From Rhizobium albus (GTDB taxonomy: Bacteria > Pseudomonadota > Alphaproteobacteria > Rhizobiales > Rhizobiaceae), in NCBI GenBank assembly GCA_030160035.1, contig BSNO01000003.1, positions 62,001 through 126,000 of the forward strand: a stretch of DNA of 64,000 nt, in the 5' to 3' direction. The notes under the pieces were generated by a model that made no database searches, had not been told where the DNA came from, and saw nothing but the letters and a program-made list of their open reading frames with translations. Positions 28,601 through 36,686 of this stretch are shown here, piece after piece; within the stretch, counting starts at the first letter, position 1, and each line of letters starts with the position of its first letter. Position numbers and translations under genes: made by a program.

Positions 28601-28619
28601 AGAACGGCTCAATGGATAG
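25602..28619 (+). CDS. soxA: Sarcosine oxidase subunit alpha
   Basis: A 1005-residue subunit. Residues about 20-110 form the ferredoxin-like N-terminal domain (TLASALIANGIHLMGRSFKY, HRPRGVLSAGAEEPNALM). The NAD/FAD domain starts at VLVVGGGLAGLSAALAAAES near 180 and includes VLATGAIERHMVFPGNDRPG. The C-terminal half (from about 610) is a GcvT-like folate-binding domain with TNAWDKLEPGRCKYG and GFEINVPADYGQ. Substrate imine is passed to folate here. Start overlaps soxD, end overlaps soxG by eight bases. Confidence 0.96.
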   Translation: MSGNAYQGGANRLPGKGRLTPAKTVRFSFDGRILTGLEGDTLASALIANGIHLMGRSFKYHRPRGVLSAGAEEPNALMQVSRDSARYQPNVRASVQEIFDGLRASSQNRYPSLACDVGAVNDALSPLFSAGFYYKTFMWPRTAWNKLYEPVIRRAAGLGESPKEADPDHYAQRYAHCDVLVVGGGLAGLSAALAAAESGASVIICDEQPEMGGALHFDTSIAVNGETGFDWAQKTAARLAFMDNVRVLTRTTAFGYYAQNFVGLTERVTDHLALPSPDQPRERLWQVRAKRVVLATGAIERHMVFPGNDRPGIMLASAARIFLNHYGVAIGAKVAVYTACDSAYEAAFDLQDAGVRIPVIVEARDRPGGTLLEEARTRGIEVLTRHAIASTKGRLRVSSIAVVPAGASGKGRDIEVDALIISAGWTPSVHLFSQSRGKVAWDAESGRFLPGVNAQDCVSIGACAGTDDPVALVEQAVEAGLDAANGAGSEMSGRPVIDIDHEGSDAGSWSAGLVGAVGAPESGKAFVDFQNDVTAKDIRLAVREGMHSIEHVKRFTTNGMATDQGKTSNMHGLAIAAETLGKPIPQVGLTTFRAPYTPVTFGTIVGQSRGVLFDPARKTPLHACLETNGAVFEDVGQWKRAWYFPRAGETMHAAVSRECRTVREVAGLFDASTLGKIEVVGPDAAAFLNLLYTNAWDKLEPGRCKYGIMLREDGFIYDDGVVGRLAADRFHVTTTTGGAPRVLHHMEDYLQTEFPHLDVWLTSITEQWAVIAVQGPQARDIIAPFVDGIDISDDAMPHMSVREGKICGVPTRLFRMSFTGERGFEINVPADYGQSVFEALWERAEAMDACLYGTEAMHVLRAEKGYIIVGQDTDGTVTPDDAGLSWAVAKKKPDFVGIAGLKRADLQRPDRKQLVGLKTKDPTLVLEEGAQIVADPNEKIPMTMIGHVTSSYWSENCGRSIAMAVVAGGRSRMGETLYVPMPDRTIEVEVTDTVFFDKQGERLNG

Positions 28620-29184
28620 CCCCGTCGGCGTCGAACGCCTCCATCCCTTGCACGGCCGGCGCGGCGGTGGAGCCGCCGTCGGATTGACACCGGCGCAAGC
28701 GGCGGTGCGGATTTCGCTGCGCGCCAAGCCGGACGCGGTCTCCGCACTGTCCGGCGGCCTCGGCCTCGACCTGCCGACGCGCCCGAAAACGGCGGTGGTC
28801 AACGCCGACGGCACGCGCTCGGCGCTATGGCTCGGCCCGGACGAATGGCTTGTCATCGACGACGGCGAACATGGCGGCTCTGCCGATCTCGTGAAAGCGC
28901 TCGCCGATACCGGCGTGCTGCATTCTGCCGTCGATGTCTCCCACCGCCAGACAGCGATCATGGTCACTGGCGAGGCGGCTGCCGAAACGCTTGCAGCTGG
29001 TTGTCCGCAGGATCTGTCGCTGAAGGCGTTTCCGGTCAATGCCTGCTCGCGCACCGTGCTCGGCAAGATCGAAATCGTGCTCTGGCGCATGGCCGACGAC
29101 ATGTTCCGCGTCGAGTGCTGGCGCTCCTATTCCGACTACGCCTTCGCTTTCCTGAGTGAAGCCGCCCGGGACGCGAAGGCCTGA
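28612..29184 (+). CDS. soxG: Sarcosine oxidase subunit gamma
   Basis: A 190-residue subunit starting at ATG 28612 inside the end of soxA. LWLGPDEWLVIDD, VDVSHRQTAIMVTGEAA, LAAGCPQDLSLKAFP and VECWRSYSDYAFAFL are conserved gamma-subunit segments. It completes the heterotetramer. Last gene of the operon, ending six bases before the stop of the convergent MaoC gene; no separate terminator is visible between them. Confidence 0.95.
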   Translation: MDSPVGVERLHPLHGRRGGGAAVGLTPAQAAVRISLRAKPDAVSALSGGLGLDLPTRPKTAVVNADGTRSALWLGPDEWLVIDDGEHGGSADLVKALADTGVLHSAVDVSHRQTAIMVTGEAAAETLAAGCPQDLSLKAFPVNACSRTVLGKIEIVLWRMADDMFRVECWRSYSDYAFAFLSEAARDAKA

Positions 29185-29189
29185 GCGAT

Positions 29190-29702
29190 CTATTCGAGCG
29201 CGTCCAAGGCGGCCGGATCCATCTGAATGAGCGTCAGCCAGTCGGCGGTGAGTGCCGGTTTCATCTCGCCCTCGATCTCGACCGTCACCTGATAGCGCAG
29301 CATCATCATCTGGTGGCCGCGTCGGCGGGCTTCGGAGAGAACGAAGCGGCCGCGGATGCGCTTCCCGGCCTTCACAGGCGCCATGAAGCGCAATTTCTCG
29401 AAGCCGTAATTCACGCTGAGTTGCTGGTCCTCGACGGCCGGAATGCAGTCGTAATTCATCGCCGAGAGCAGCGAGACGGTGAGAAAGCCATGCGCGATCG
29501 TGCCGCCGAACGGACCTTCTGCCGCCGCGCGCTCCGGGTCCACATGGATGAACTGGTGGTCGTTCGTCGCTGCGGCGAAGCGGTCGATCATGGGCTGGTC
29601 GACCGTGATCCAGTCGGACAGTCCAATCTCCGTTCCGACCTGAGCGACGAGATCTTCGAGCGAAATCGTCGTGGCCAATTCGCTGGGGTCAGTGGTCGGC
29701 AT
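29190..29702 (-). CDS. MaoC-family (R)-specific enoyl hydratase
   Basis: A 170-residue hot-dog-fold hydratase. The hydratase-2 signature is complete: DRFAAATNDHQFIHVDPERA followed by GTIAHGFLTVSLL, giving the catalytic Asp and His. Start ATG 29702 lies inside the 3' end of the upstream IclR gene (14-base overlap). The family adds water to enoyl-CoA esters, in polyhydroxyalkanoate supply, fatty acid or other CoA-ester catabolism. Its link with an IclR regulator and an ABC importer suggests CoA-ester breakdown of the imported compound. Confidence 0.88.
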   Translation of the reverse strand: MPTTDPSELATTISLEDLVAQVGTEIGLSDWITVDQPMIDRFAAATNDHQFIHVDPERAAAEGPFGGTIAHGFLTVSLLSAMNYDCIPAVEDQQLSVNYGFEKLRFMAPVKAGKRIRGRFVLSEARRRGHQMMMLRYQVTVEIEGEMKPALTADWLTLIQMDPAALDALE

Positions 29703-30438
29703 TTTCCATGATCCGTTGCATGCGCTCGGCGGCTGCGCGCAATTTGGCCGCCAGCTCCTCGCGCTGATAATCCATGCGGTAGAGCGGCCCGGCGATCGCC
29801 AGGCCGAACCGCCGCGTTCCATGCACCAATGGCACGCCGATGCCCATGACATCGGGCGTGAATTCCGCTCGGTCCTCGGTCCATCCGCGCGCCACCGCGG
29901 CGTCCAGTTCTTCCATCAGTTTGCCGGCATCGGTGAAGGTCGTGGCCTGATGGCGCACGAAATCGACCTGTTCGAGGATGCGAGCCCGCTCCTGCTGGTC
30001 GTAGGAGGTAAGGATCGCCTTGCCGGTGGAAGTCGTATAAAGCGGGCGCCGCTCGCCGCAGCGGGCGAAATAGCGGATGGGCGAGGCCGCCTCGACCACG
30101 TCGATATAGAGCACCTCGGCGCCCTGCCTGGAGGCGAGCAGCACCGTCTCGCCGGCTGAGCGCGCCAGATCCTCCATCTCGCCATGGATGCGCTGGAGGA
30201 AGACGTCGCCCTCCATGATCGATGTCGCGATTTCATGGAGCCGTGGCGTCGGGTAGTATCCGCCGCGCTGTCGGGTCTCATAAATCAGCCCGCGGGCGAG
30301 CAGCGTCTCTATCAGGTTGAAGACACTGGATTTCGGCATGCCGAGCTCGTCGGCGATGATCGTCAGTGTCAGCGGACGCTTGTCGCGCGCGAAAAGCTCG
30401 AACAGATCAAGTGCATTGTCCACCTGTCGCACACGCAT
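29689..30438 (-). CDS. IclR-family transcriptional regulator
   Basis: A 249-residue regulator; ATG 30438 follows a strong GGGAGGGA. The winged helix is at about residues 5-65 (LTIIADELGMPKSSVFNLIE as HTH), and the effector domain contains TTSTGKAILTSYDQQERA and GIGVPLVHGTRRFGLAIAG. It is divergent from the ABC transporter operon across 141 bases and overlaps the MaoC gene by 14 bases, so it most likely controls both transport and catabolism of one compound. IclR effectors are often aromatic or short-chain acids; the actual one is unknown. Confidence 0.92.
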   Translation of the reverse strand: MRVRQVDNALDLFELFARDKRPLTLTIIADELGMPKSSVFNLIETLLARGLIYETRQRGGYYPTPRLHEIATSIMEGDVFLQRIHGEMEDLARSAGETVLLASRQGAEVLYIDVVEAASPIRYFARCGERRPLYTTSTGKAILTSYDQQERARILEQVDFVRHQATTFTDAGKLMEELDAAVARGWTEDRAEFTPDVMGIGVPLVHGTRRFGLAIAGPLYRMDYQREELAAKLRAAAERMQRIMENADH

Positions 30439-30579
30439 GCGATCCCTCCCAAATCCCACTTTGTTCATATACGTGAACCTTCTTCTTGCCAATTGAATTC
30501 CGTTGACAGGGCGAATCCGCTTCAATAGCGTTGAAGTCGAGGGCAGGGAGGCTCTCGGCCGGAACCGTGTGGGAGGAAC

Positions 30580-31335
30580 ATGACGGAAGCCGCCATTCTG
30601 TCCGCGCGCGGACTCACCAAGGAATTCAAGGGATTCGTTGCGGTCAACAAGGTTGACCTCGACGTGCGTCGTGGCTCGATCCATGCGTTGATCGGACCGA
30701 ACGGGGCGGGCAAGACGACCTGCTTCAATCTTTTGACCAAGTTCCTGCAGCCGACATCGGGCGCAATCACCTACAACGGTCGCGACATCACGGGCCTGTC
30801 CGCAGCCGACATCGCCCGGCTCGGTCTCGTGCGTTCGTTTCAGATTTCCGCAGTGTTCCCGAACCTGACAGTCCTGGAGAATGTCCGCATCGCCCTGCAG
30901 CGGCGGCGCGGCGATTCCTATGACTTCTGGCGATCGGAACGGGTGCTGCGCGAATATGACGATGAAGCGCGCTCGCACATCGCCGATGTGGGTCTGACCG
31001 CATTCACCGACGAACGCGCTGGCGAACTGTCCTACGGCCGCAAGCGTGCGCTCGAAATCGCGACGACGCTGGCGCTCAACCCGGAAATGCTGCTGCTCGA
31101 CGAGCCCATGGCCGGCATGACTCAGGAAGACGTGGAGCGCATCTCGGCGCTGATCCGCCGGATTGCGACCAACCGCACCATCCTGATGGTCGAGCACAAT
31201 CTGTCGGTGGTCGCCAATCTGTCGGACCACATCACCGTTCTGGCGCGCGGCGAGGTGCTGGCGCAGGGCGATTACGCCACGGTTTCGAAAGACCCCAAGG
31301 TCATCGACGCTTATATCGGAGCGGGACATGGTTGA
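30580..31335 (+). CDS. Branched-chain amino acid-type ABC transporter ATP-binding protein (LivG-like)
   Basis: A 251-residue ATPase, ATG 30580 after GTGGGAGGAAC. Walker A GPNGAGKTT, Q-loop region, signature LSYGRKRALEIATTLAL, Walker B LLLDEPMAGMT and the H-loop EHNLSVV are all present. LivG-type proteins have the modified signature YGRKR as here. First gene of a five-gene transporter operon (LivG, LivF, receptor, LivH, LivM). The substrate is a small amino acid, urea, amide or organic acid; the IclR and MaoC neighbours favour an acid. Confidence 0.93.
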   Translation: MTEAAILSARGLTKEFKGFVAVNKVDLDVRRGSIHALIGPNGAGKTTCFNLLTKFLQPTSGAITYNGRDITGLSAADIARLGLVRSFQISAVFPNLTVLENVRIALQRRRGDSYDFWRSERVLREYDDEARSHIADVGLTAFTDERAGELSYGRKRALEIATTLALNPEMLLLDEPMAGMTQEDVERISALIRRIATNRTILMVEHNLSVVANLSDHITVLARGEVLAQGDYATVSKDPKVIDAYIGAGHG

Positions 31336-32077
31336 GCCAACGACGATGGAGCGGCCGATTGCCACCAAGGCCCCGATCAAGCCGCTGCTCGAGGTCAAGA
31401 ACCTGCAGGGCTGGTACGGCGAAAGCCACGTGCTTCACGGCATCAACTTTTCCGTCGGAGAAGGCGAGGTCATCACGCTGCTCGGCCGCAATGGCGCCGG
31501 CAAGACCACGACGATGAAAGCCGTGATGGGCATCCTGGCCAAGCGCACCGGGTCGGTGACCTTCGAAGGCAATGAACTGATCAAGCTGCCGGCCCGCAAA
31601 ATCGCCAAGGCAGGCATCGCCTATTGCCCGGAAGAACGCGGCATCTTTTCCAGCCTCTCGGTGCAGGAAAACCTGATGCTGCCGCCGAAAGTGCGCGAGG
31701 GCGGTCTGTCGCTCGACACGATCTTCGAACTCTTCCCCAACCTGAAGGAACGTCTGTCCAGCCAGGGCACGAAGCTTTCGGGTGGGGAGCAGCAGATGCT
31801 CGCAATCGCGCGTATTCTGCGAACGGGTGCCAAGACGCTGCTTCTGGACGAGCCAACGGAGGGGCTTGCGCCGGTGATTGTGCAGCAGATCGGACGCACC
31901 ATCGCAAAGCTGAAGAGCCAGGGCTTTACCATCGTTCTGGTGGAGCAGAATTTCCGGTTCGCCGCTTCAGTCGCGGACCGGCACTACATCGTCGAGCAGG
32001 GTCGTGTGGTGGACACGATCCAGAACGCCGAACTCGACGCCAACATCGACAAACTGCATCGCTATCTCGGCGTTTAG
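31328..32077 (+). CDS. Branched-chain amino acid-type ABC transporter ATP-binding protein (LivF-like)
   Basis: A 249-residue ATPase whose start lies eight bases inside the end of the LivG-like gene. Walker A LLGRNGAGKTTT, signature LSGGEQQMLAIARIL, Walker B LLLDEPTEGLAP and H-loop VEQN are intact. It pairs with the LivG-like subunit to power the LivHM channel. A short hairpin (GGCACG, AAAA, CGTGCC at 32087-32102, then TTT) follows before the receptor gene and may set the mRNA level of the two halves of the operon. Confidence 0.93.
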   Translation: MVEPTTMERPIATKAPIKPLLEVKNLQGWYGESHVLHGINFSVGEGEVITLLGRNGAGKTTTMKAVMGILAKRTGSVTFEGNELIKLPARKIAKAGIAYCPEERGIFSSLSVQENLMLPPKVREGGLSLDTIFELFPNLKERLSSQGTKLSGGEQQMLAIARILRTGAKTLLLDEPTEGLAPVIVQQIGRTIAKLKSQGFTIVLVEQNFRFAASVADRHYIVEQGRVVDTIQNAELDANIDKLHRYLGV

Positions 32078-32123
32078 AATGCAATCGGCACGAAAACGTG
32101 CCTTTCTCGGGAGGAGAACAGCA

Positions 32124-33338
32124 ATGATGAAGAAACTCGCACTGGCCACTTCGGCATTTGCCATGCTGGCCGCAACGCCGGGCCTCGCCCAGGACGTGAG
32201 CGTCAAGCTCGGCGTTCTGAACGACCGGTCGGGCGTCTATGCCGACCTGTCGGGCGAAGGCTCGGTCATCGCTGCGCAGATGGCGGTCGAGGATTTCGGC
32301 GCCGAGGAAAAGGGCATCACGGTCGAGATCGTTTCGGCCGACCACCAGAACAAGCCGGACGTCGCATCCAACATCGCGCGCCAATGGTACAGCGAAGAAG
32401 ATGTCGACGCGATCTTCGACGTGCCGACCTCTTCGGCCGCGCTCGCCGTGCATGAGATCACCCGCGAGATGGACAAGATCTTCATGAACTCCGGCGCCGC
32501 CACGTCGGACCTGACCGGCTCGGCCTGCTCGCCGAACACCGTTCACTGGACCTATGACACATGGGCGCTGGCCAACGGCACCGGCGGCGCGATGGTGGAG
32601 CAGGGCGGCGACAGCTGGTTCTTCATCACCGCCGACTACGCGTTTGGTCATGCGCTCGAGCGCGACACGACGGCCTTCGTCGAAAAGTCCGGCGGCACGG
32701 TCGTCGGCTCCGTACGCCACCCGTTCCCGGGCAGCGACTTCTCGTCGTTCCTGCTGCAGGCCCAGGCTTCCGGCGCCAAGGTCGTCGGTCTTGCCAATGC
32801 CGGTGGCGATACGATCAACGCCGTGAAGCAGGCGTCCGAGTTCGGCATCACCCAGGCTGGCCAGTCGCTTGCCGGTCTGCTCGTGTTCCTGACCGACGTG
32901 CATTCGCTCGGCCTGCAGACCGCGCAGGGCCTCGTCCTGACGGAAAGCTTCTACTGGGATCTGAACGACCAGACGCGCGAATGGTCGGCCCGCTTCGAGG
33001 AGCAGGCAGGCGACAAGCCGACGATGGTTCAGGCCGGCGTCTATGGCTCGGTCCTGCACTACCTCAAGGCCGTCGAAGCCACCGGCACGGATGAAACCGC
33101 AGCCGTCATGGAATGGATGAAGGCGAACCCGACCGACGATCCGCTCTTCGGTCAGGGCGAGATCCGCGAAGACGGTCGCAAGATCCACGACATGTATCTG
33201 TTCCGCGTGAAGGCGCCCGACCAGTCGGAAGGTCCGTGGGATTACTACGAACTGCTTGAGACCATTCCGGCCGACCAGGCATTCCGCCCACTCGCCGATG
33301 GCGGCTGCTCGCTCGTCGAGGAAGCTGCCGCGCAGTAA
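32124..33338 (+). CDS. ABC transporter periplasmic receptor (amide/branched-chain amino acid type)
   Basis: A 404-residue exported protein; ATG 32124 follows GGGAGGAG. The signal peptide MMKKLALATSAFAMLAATPG ends at about GLAQ. The mature part starts VSVKLGVLNDRSGVYADLSG, the fold of Peripla_BP_6 receptors, with the conserved NSGAATSDLTGSACSPNTVH and ADYAFGHALERDT. Members of this subgroup bind amino acids, amides, urea or aromatic and short-chain acids. The order (ATPases, receptor, permeases) is unusual but complete. Confidence 0.92.
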   Translation: MMKKLALATSAFAMLAATPGLAQDVSVKLGVLNDRSGVYADLSGEGSVIAAQMAVEDFGAEEKGITVEIVSADHQNKPDVASNIARQWYSEEDVDAIFDVPTSSAALAVHEITREMDKIFMNSGAATSDLTGSACSPNTVHWTYDTWALANGTGGAMVEQGGDSWFFITADYAFGHALERDTTAFVEKSGGTVVGSVRHPFPGSDFSSFLLQAQASGAKVVGLANAGGDTINAVKQASEFGITQAGQSLAGLLVFLTDVHSLGLQTAQGLVLTESFYWDLNDQTREWSARFEEQAGDKPTMVQAGVYGSVLHYLKAVEATGTDETAAVMEWMKANPTDDPLFGQGEIREDGRKIHDMYLFRVKAPDQSEGPWDYYELLETIPADQAFRPLADGGCSLVEEAAAQ

Positions 33339-33422
33339 TTGCGCCTCAGGCACGAACCGCGTCGCCTTTGGGCGGCGCGGCTTCCTTGAGAATTCCGTCG
33401 TCATTTCCGGAACCAGCCAGCC

Positions 33423-34310
33423 ATGTTCGAGCTTTTGGGCATACCGCCGCAGGCACTTTTCGGGCAGCTCTTGCTCGGCCTGATCAACGGATCCTTCTAC
33501 GCCATGCTGAGCCTTGGCCTGGCAGTGATCTTCGGCCTGTTGAACATCATCAATTTCACCCACGGCGCGCAGTACATGATGGGCGCCTTCGTGACCTGGA
33601 TGCTGCTGACCTATTTCGGCATCAACTACTGGGCCGCCCTCATCCTGGTGCCGCTGATCGTCGGCGCGACCGGCATCGTCATCGAACGGCTGATGATCTC
33701 GAGGCTCTACCATCTCGACCATCTCTACGGCCTGCTTCTGACCTTCGGCCTCGCGCTCATCATCCAGGGCCTTTTCCGCAATCAGTACGGCGTATCGGGC
33801 ATACCCTATGCGGCGCCTGAGCTTCTGCAGGGCGGGCATAATCTCGGCTTCATGTATCTGCCGAATTCCCGCCTCTGGGTCATCGTCGCCTCTCTCGTCG
33901 TCTGCCTCGGCACCTGGTTCATGATCGAGAAGACGAAGCTTGGCGCTTATCTGCGCGCCGCGACAGAAAACCCCACGCTGGTCGGCGCGTTCGGCATCAA
34001 CGTGCCGCGCATGATCACGCTCACCTACGGCTTCGGCGTCGGCCTTGCCGCGCTCGCCGGCGTGCTCGCCGCACCGATCTATTCGGTCAATCCGAACATG
34101 GGCGAGCAGCTGATCATCGTCGTCTTCGCCGTCGTCGTCATCGGCGGCATGGGCTCGATCCTCGGCGCCATCATCACGGGGTTCGGCCTCGGGCTGGTGG
34201 AGGGTCTCACCCGGGTCTTTTACCCGGAAGGCTCCGCCGTCGTGATCTTCGTCATCATGGCCATCGTTCTGCTCGTTAAGCCGGCAGGCCTCTTCGGAAG
34301 GACCGCCTGA
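33423..34310 (+). CDS. ABC transporter permease (LivH-like)
   Basis: A 295-residue inner-membrane protein with about eight hydrophobic helices. NGSFYAMLSLGLAVIFGLLN and NFTHGAQYMMGAF near the N-terminus and the C-terminal VVVIGGMGSILGAIITGF are LivH signatures; the segment RAATENPTLVGAFGINV is the cytoplasmic loop that docks to the ATPases. It ends one base before the LivM-like gene. Confidence 0.93.
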   Translation: MFELLGIPPQALFGQLLLGLINGSFYAMLSLGLAVIFGLLNIINFTHGAQYMMGAFVTWMLLTYFGINYWAALILVPLIVGATGIVIERLMISRLYHLDHLYGLLLTFGLALIIQGLFRNQYGVSGIPYAAPELLQGGHNLGFMYLPNSRLWVIVASLVVCLGTWFMIEKTKLGAYLRAATENPTLVGAFGINVPRMITLTYGFGVGLAALAGVLAAPIYSVNPNMGEQLIIVVFAVVVIGGMGSILGAIITGFGLGLVEGLTRVFYPEGSAVVIFVIMAIVLLVKPAGLFGRTA

Positions 34311-34311
34311 C

Positions 34312-35295
34312 ATGACCACGACCGATACCGTCAGCCACGTCTCGGCGCAGCCGCGCGACAAGGCCATGGGCATGCCGCGCCATCACATGATGATCTTCAT
34401 CGCGCTGTTCGCCGCGATGCTGGTGGCACCCTTCGTGCTCTACCCCGTCTTCCTCATGAAGGTGATGTGCTTCGCGCTTTTTGCCGCTGCCTTCAACCTG
34501 CTGCTGGGCTTTGGCGGTCTCTTGTCCTTCGGCCACGCCGCCTATTTCGGCATGGCGAGTTATGTCTCCGCTCACGCCGCAAAGGTCTGGGGGCTGACAC
34601 CCGAGCTCGCGATCCTCTCGGGCACGCTGGTCGCAATGGTGTTGGGCGCCGTGATCGGCTCGCTCGCCATCCGCCGCCAGGGCATCTATTTCGCCATGGT
34701 GACCCTCGCCTTCGCGCAGATGGTCTACTTCTTCGCCCTGCAGGCGCCGTTCACCGGGGGGGAGGATGGGATCCAGGCCGTACCGCGCGGCGATCTTTTC
34801 GGCATTCTGAGCACGCGTCCCGACCGCACTTTCTATTATGTCGTTCTGGCCATCACCTTCGGCGGTGTGCTCGCGATCTATCGTATCATCCATTCGCCGT
34901 TCGGGCAGGTGCTGAAGGCGATCCGCGAGAACGAGCCGCGCTCCATCTCGCTCGGCTATCACGTCAATCGCTACAAGCTGGCAGTCTTCGTCATCTCCGC
35001 GACTTTCGCCGGGATGGCAGGCGCCACCAAGGCGCTCGTGTTCCAGCTTGCGTCGCTGACCGATGTCTACTGGACGATGTCTGGCGAGGTCGTTCTGATG
35101 ACGCTCCTTGGTGGCATGGGCACGGTCTTCGGGCCGCTGCTCGGTGCCGGCATCATCGTCGCCATGCAGAACTACTTCGCATCGTTCGGCGCCTGGGTGC
35201 TGATCATGCAGGGCATCATCTTCGTGCTGGCGGTGCTTCTTTTCCGTGAAGGAATCATCGGCGTGCTGGCCCGCTGGATCAAGAAACCGCTCTGA
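34312..35295 (+). CDS. ABC transporter permease (LivM-like)
   Basis: A 327-residue inner-membrane protein with about nine helices. LLLGFGGLLSFGHAAYFGMA, GSLAIRRQGIYFAMVTLAFA, and the loop AIRENEPRSISLGYHVNRYK are LivM features; the end has LLGGMGTVFGPLLGAG. Last gene of the transporter operon. A CACCGG/CCGGTG inverted repeat at about 35328-35354 follows but without a T-run. Confidence 0.93.
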   Translation: MTTTDTVSHVSAQPRDKAMGMPRHHMMIFIALFAAMLVAPFVLYPVFLMKVMCFALFAAAFNLLLGFGGLLSFGHAAYFGMASYVSAHAAKVWGLTPELAILSGTLVAMVLGAVIGSLAIRRQGIYFAMVTLAFAQMVYFFALQAPFTGGEDGIQAVPRGDLFGILSTRPDRTFYYVVLAITFGGVLAIYRIIHSPFGQVLKAIRENEPRSISLGYHVNRYKLAVFVISATFAGMAGATKALVFQLASLTDVYWTMSGEVVLMTLLGGMGTVFGPLLGAGIIVAMQNYFASFGAWVLIMQGIIFVLAVLLFREGIIGVLARWIKKPL

Positions 35296-35539
35296 GCGCA
35301 CCCCTTCATCCATCGCTTTTTGTATGACACCGGTGTCTCGACGGGCGCCGGTGTTACATTTCTGCGACATCGATCTCGGATTGCAAACTTCCTCTCCCGA
35401 AATGCAGGGATGGTTGGAACCTCGTAACGTTTTGATGGTTGAATTTCCGTGGCTGCGGCCACAGAAGCAAGTCCTGCCGCGAACCGGTCGGAGCTCAAAG
35501 TCCCTTCTGCCAAGGCAGGTTCAGGACAGGGTTTGCTTA
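35296..35539. other. Intergenic region after LivM-like gene
   Basis: No gene is evident. The first 60 bases hold the CACCGG/CCGGTG inverted repeat that could end the transporter mRNA; the remainder should carry the promoter of the small membrane protein gene. Confidence 0.4.
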
Positions 35540-35770
35540 ATGAGTATCGTCCAGATTTCCGACATCAACCACTCGCACGAGAACAACAAAATGTCCGCAA
35601 GCCAAACTAGCGAGAACGTCGCTCAGAGCCTTCGTCCGGTTGTCATGGTCGTCGTCGCTGCCAAGATCATCATCGCGTCATTCCTGTTCGCCAACGTCGC
35701 AGGCGTGATCCCGACACCGGCAACTGCCTACGAGAACACAGCCGTTCATCTTTCCGTTGAACCGAACTAA
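35540..35770 (+). CDS. Small single-helix membrane protein, unknown
   Basis: A possible 76-residue protein starting at ATG 35540. It begins with a polar, Ser/Asn/His-rich part (MSIVQISDINHSHENN), followed by one hydrophobic helix (VVMVVVAAKIIIASFLFANV) and a short tail with PTPATAYENTA. No family is recognised. No strong ribosome-binding site is visible, but codon use is like the neighbours and a hairpin follows the stop. It may be a small exported or inner-membrane protein; without homologues it remains hypothetical. Confidence 0.5.
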   Translation: MSIVQISDINHSHENNKMSASQTSENVAQSLRPVVMVVVAAKIIIASFLFANVAGVIPTPATAYENTAVHLSVEPN

Positions 35771-35815
35771 GCGAAATAGCCTCGGCTCCAATAGCCGATA
35801 AGATAAGAAGCTGAA

Positions 35816-35850
35816 ATGCGCCGGCCTGAATTGATGCCGGCGCAATAGTT
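35816..35850 (+). terminator. Hairpin between small ORF and DUF982 gene
   Basis: A perfect nine-base stem TGCGCCGGC (35817-35825) with GCCGGCGCA (35836-35844) and a ten-base loop, followed by ATAGTTT on the plus strand. It lies between convergent genes and is a plausible bidirectional terminator, although the T-run is short. Confidence 0.5.
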
Positions 35851-35879
35851 TAAAAGCGTCTCGGAAATATCCGATCTTT

Positions 35880-36158
35880 TCAAGCCGCAGTTGTCAACTC
35901 ATCGACCTGCGGCGATTTCTGAACCAGCAAGCCTGCATGCAGCATGAAGTCTTCGAACGCGGCTCGTGCGGTCGCCGCCTGCGTGCCGCCGCTCATGCCA
36001 GCCCGACATGCTTTATGCGCCGCCGCATGGCGCTGGTCTTTGCGCCAGCCCGGCATTGCTTCCAGATACGACAGTGCGGCTGCAGGGCTCTTGATGGCCT
36101 GGATGAAGCCGAGGCCGGCAAAGACGTGCACGGTGTGATCAAAGCTGGACGATGCCAT
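35880..36158 (-). CDS. DUF982 domain protein (second of tandem pair)
   Basis: A 92-residue protein, ATG 36158 preceded by AAAGGAG. The DUF982 pattern is clear: FDHTVHVFAGLGFIQAIKSP, AAALSYLEAMPGW, HKACRAGMSGG and ARAAFEDFMLHAGLLV. DUF982 proteins are small, function-unknown proteins largely confined to Rhizobiales and often present in many copies. The start overlaps the end of the upstream DUF982 gene by 20 bases, so the two are co-expressed. Confidence 0.8.
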   Translation of the reverse strand: MASSSFDHTVHVFAGLGFIQAIKSPAAALSYLEAMPGWRKDQRHAAAHKACRAGMSGGTQAATARAAFEDFMLHAGLLVQKSPQVDELTTAA

Positions 36159-36456
36159 CGAAGGCTCCTTTGGATGCGCGGGCTGCCGCCGCGATGTCGT
36201 GGTGTTTGCCGGGTTTGGTTGAGGTCGTTGCCCCGATTGTCCGCGCGGCAGCAAGAAATGCCTCGCGCGCTTTTGTGGCAGGAACGAAGCCATCGATCGC
36301 ATCGCGGCAGGCCTGAACCGCTCGGCGATACGTCGAATGTGTCGTGATGGGCCAGCCGCCCATCAGGCATTCCAGCGCCTCGAAAGCGCTGTCGACGCGG
36401 CGTGGCGGCCGGCCGGGTAGGGTGACCCAAACGGGCGAAAACGGACGAGCACTCAT
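36139..36456 (-). CDS. DUF982 domain protein (first of tandem pair)
   Basis: A 105-residue protein, ATG 36456 (the frame extends further upstream but the homologous part begins at MSARPFSPVWVTLPGRPPRR). DUF982 features: VDSAFEALECLMGGWP, RRAVQACRDAIDGF and AREAFLAAARTIGATT. It differs strongly from its downstream paralogue, so the duplication is old. Function unknown. Confidence 0.75.
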   Translation of the reverse strand: MSARPFSPVWVTLPGRPPRRVDSAFEALECLMGGWPITTHSTYRRAVQACRDAIDGFVPATKAREAFLAAARTIGATTSTKPGKHHDIAAAARASKGAFDGIVQL

Positions 36457-36686
36457 TTCTCGTACAGCTCCTGTCAGATGGGCTGGGCGCCCTTGGTGCG
36501 CCCGCGGAGCTTTGAGAACGAGGAGCGGCTCGCAGTGTTCCACCGGCCGATGATGTTTCCTGAGAAAGCAGATCGCGATGACATGCCATGGCTGACCGGC
36601 ACGGCGACCGTCACAATCAGGTGGAAGATGTGGAACCGTTCTCGGCGGCGCGGGTTATTCGGCAGGTTCAAACATGGAGTACCATA
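36457..36686. other. Divergent intergenic region
   Basis: The 230 bases between the divergent DUF982 and PRC-barrel genes hold no supported gene; promoters for both directions are expected here. Confidence 0.4.

Noticed and set aside
26082..29102. Very long open frame antisense to the sarcosine oxidase alpha and gamma genes
   Set aside because: It is the mirror of GC-rich coding sequence with no recognisable domain; the plus-strand products are clearly real.
31926..34373. 815-codon open frame antisense to the ABC transporter receptor and permease
   Set aside because: Composition is typical for an antisense frame (Asp/His/Glu/Arg-rich, no motif).
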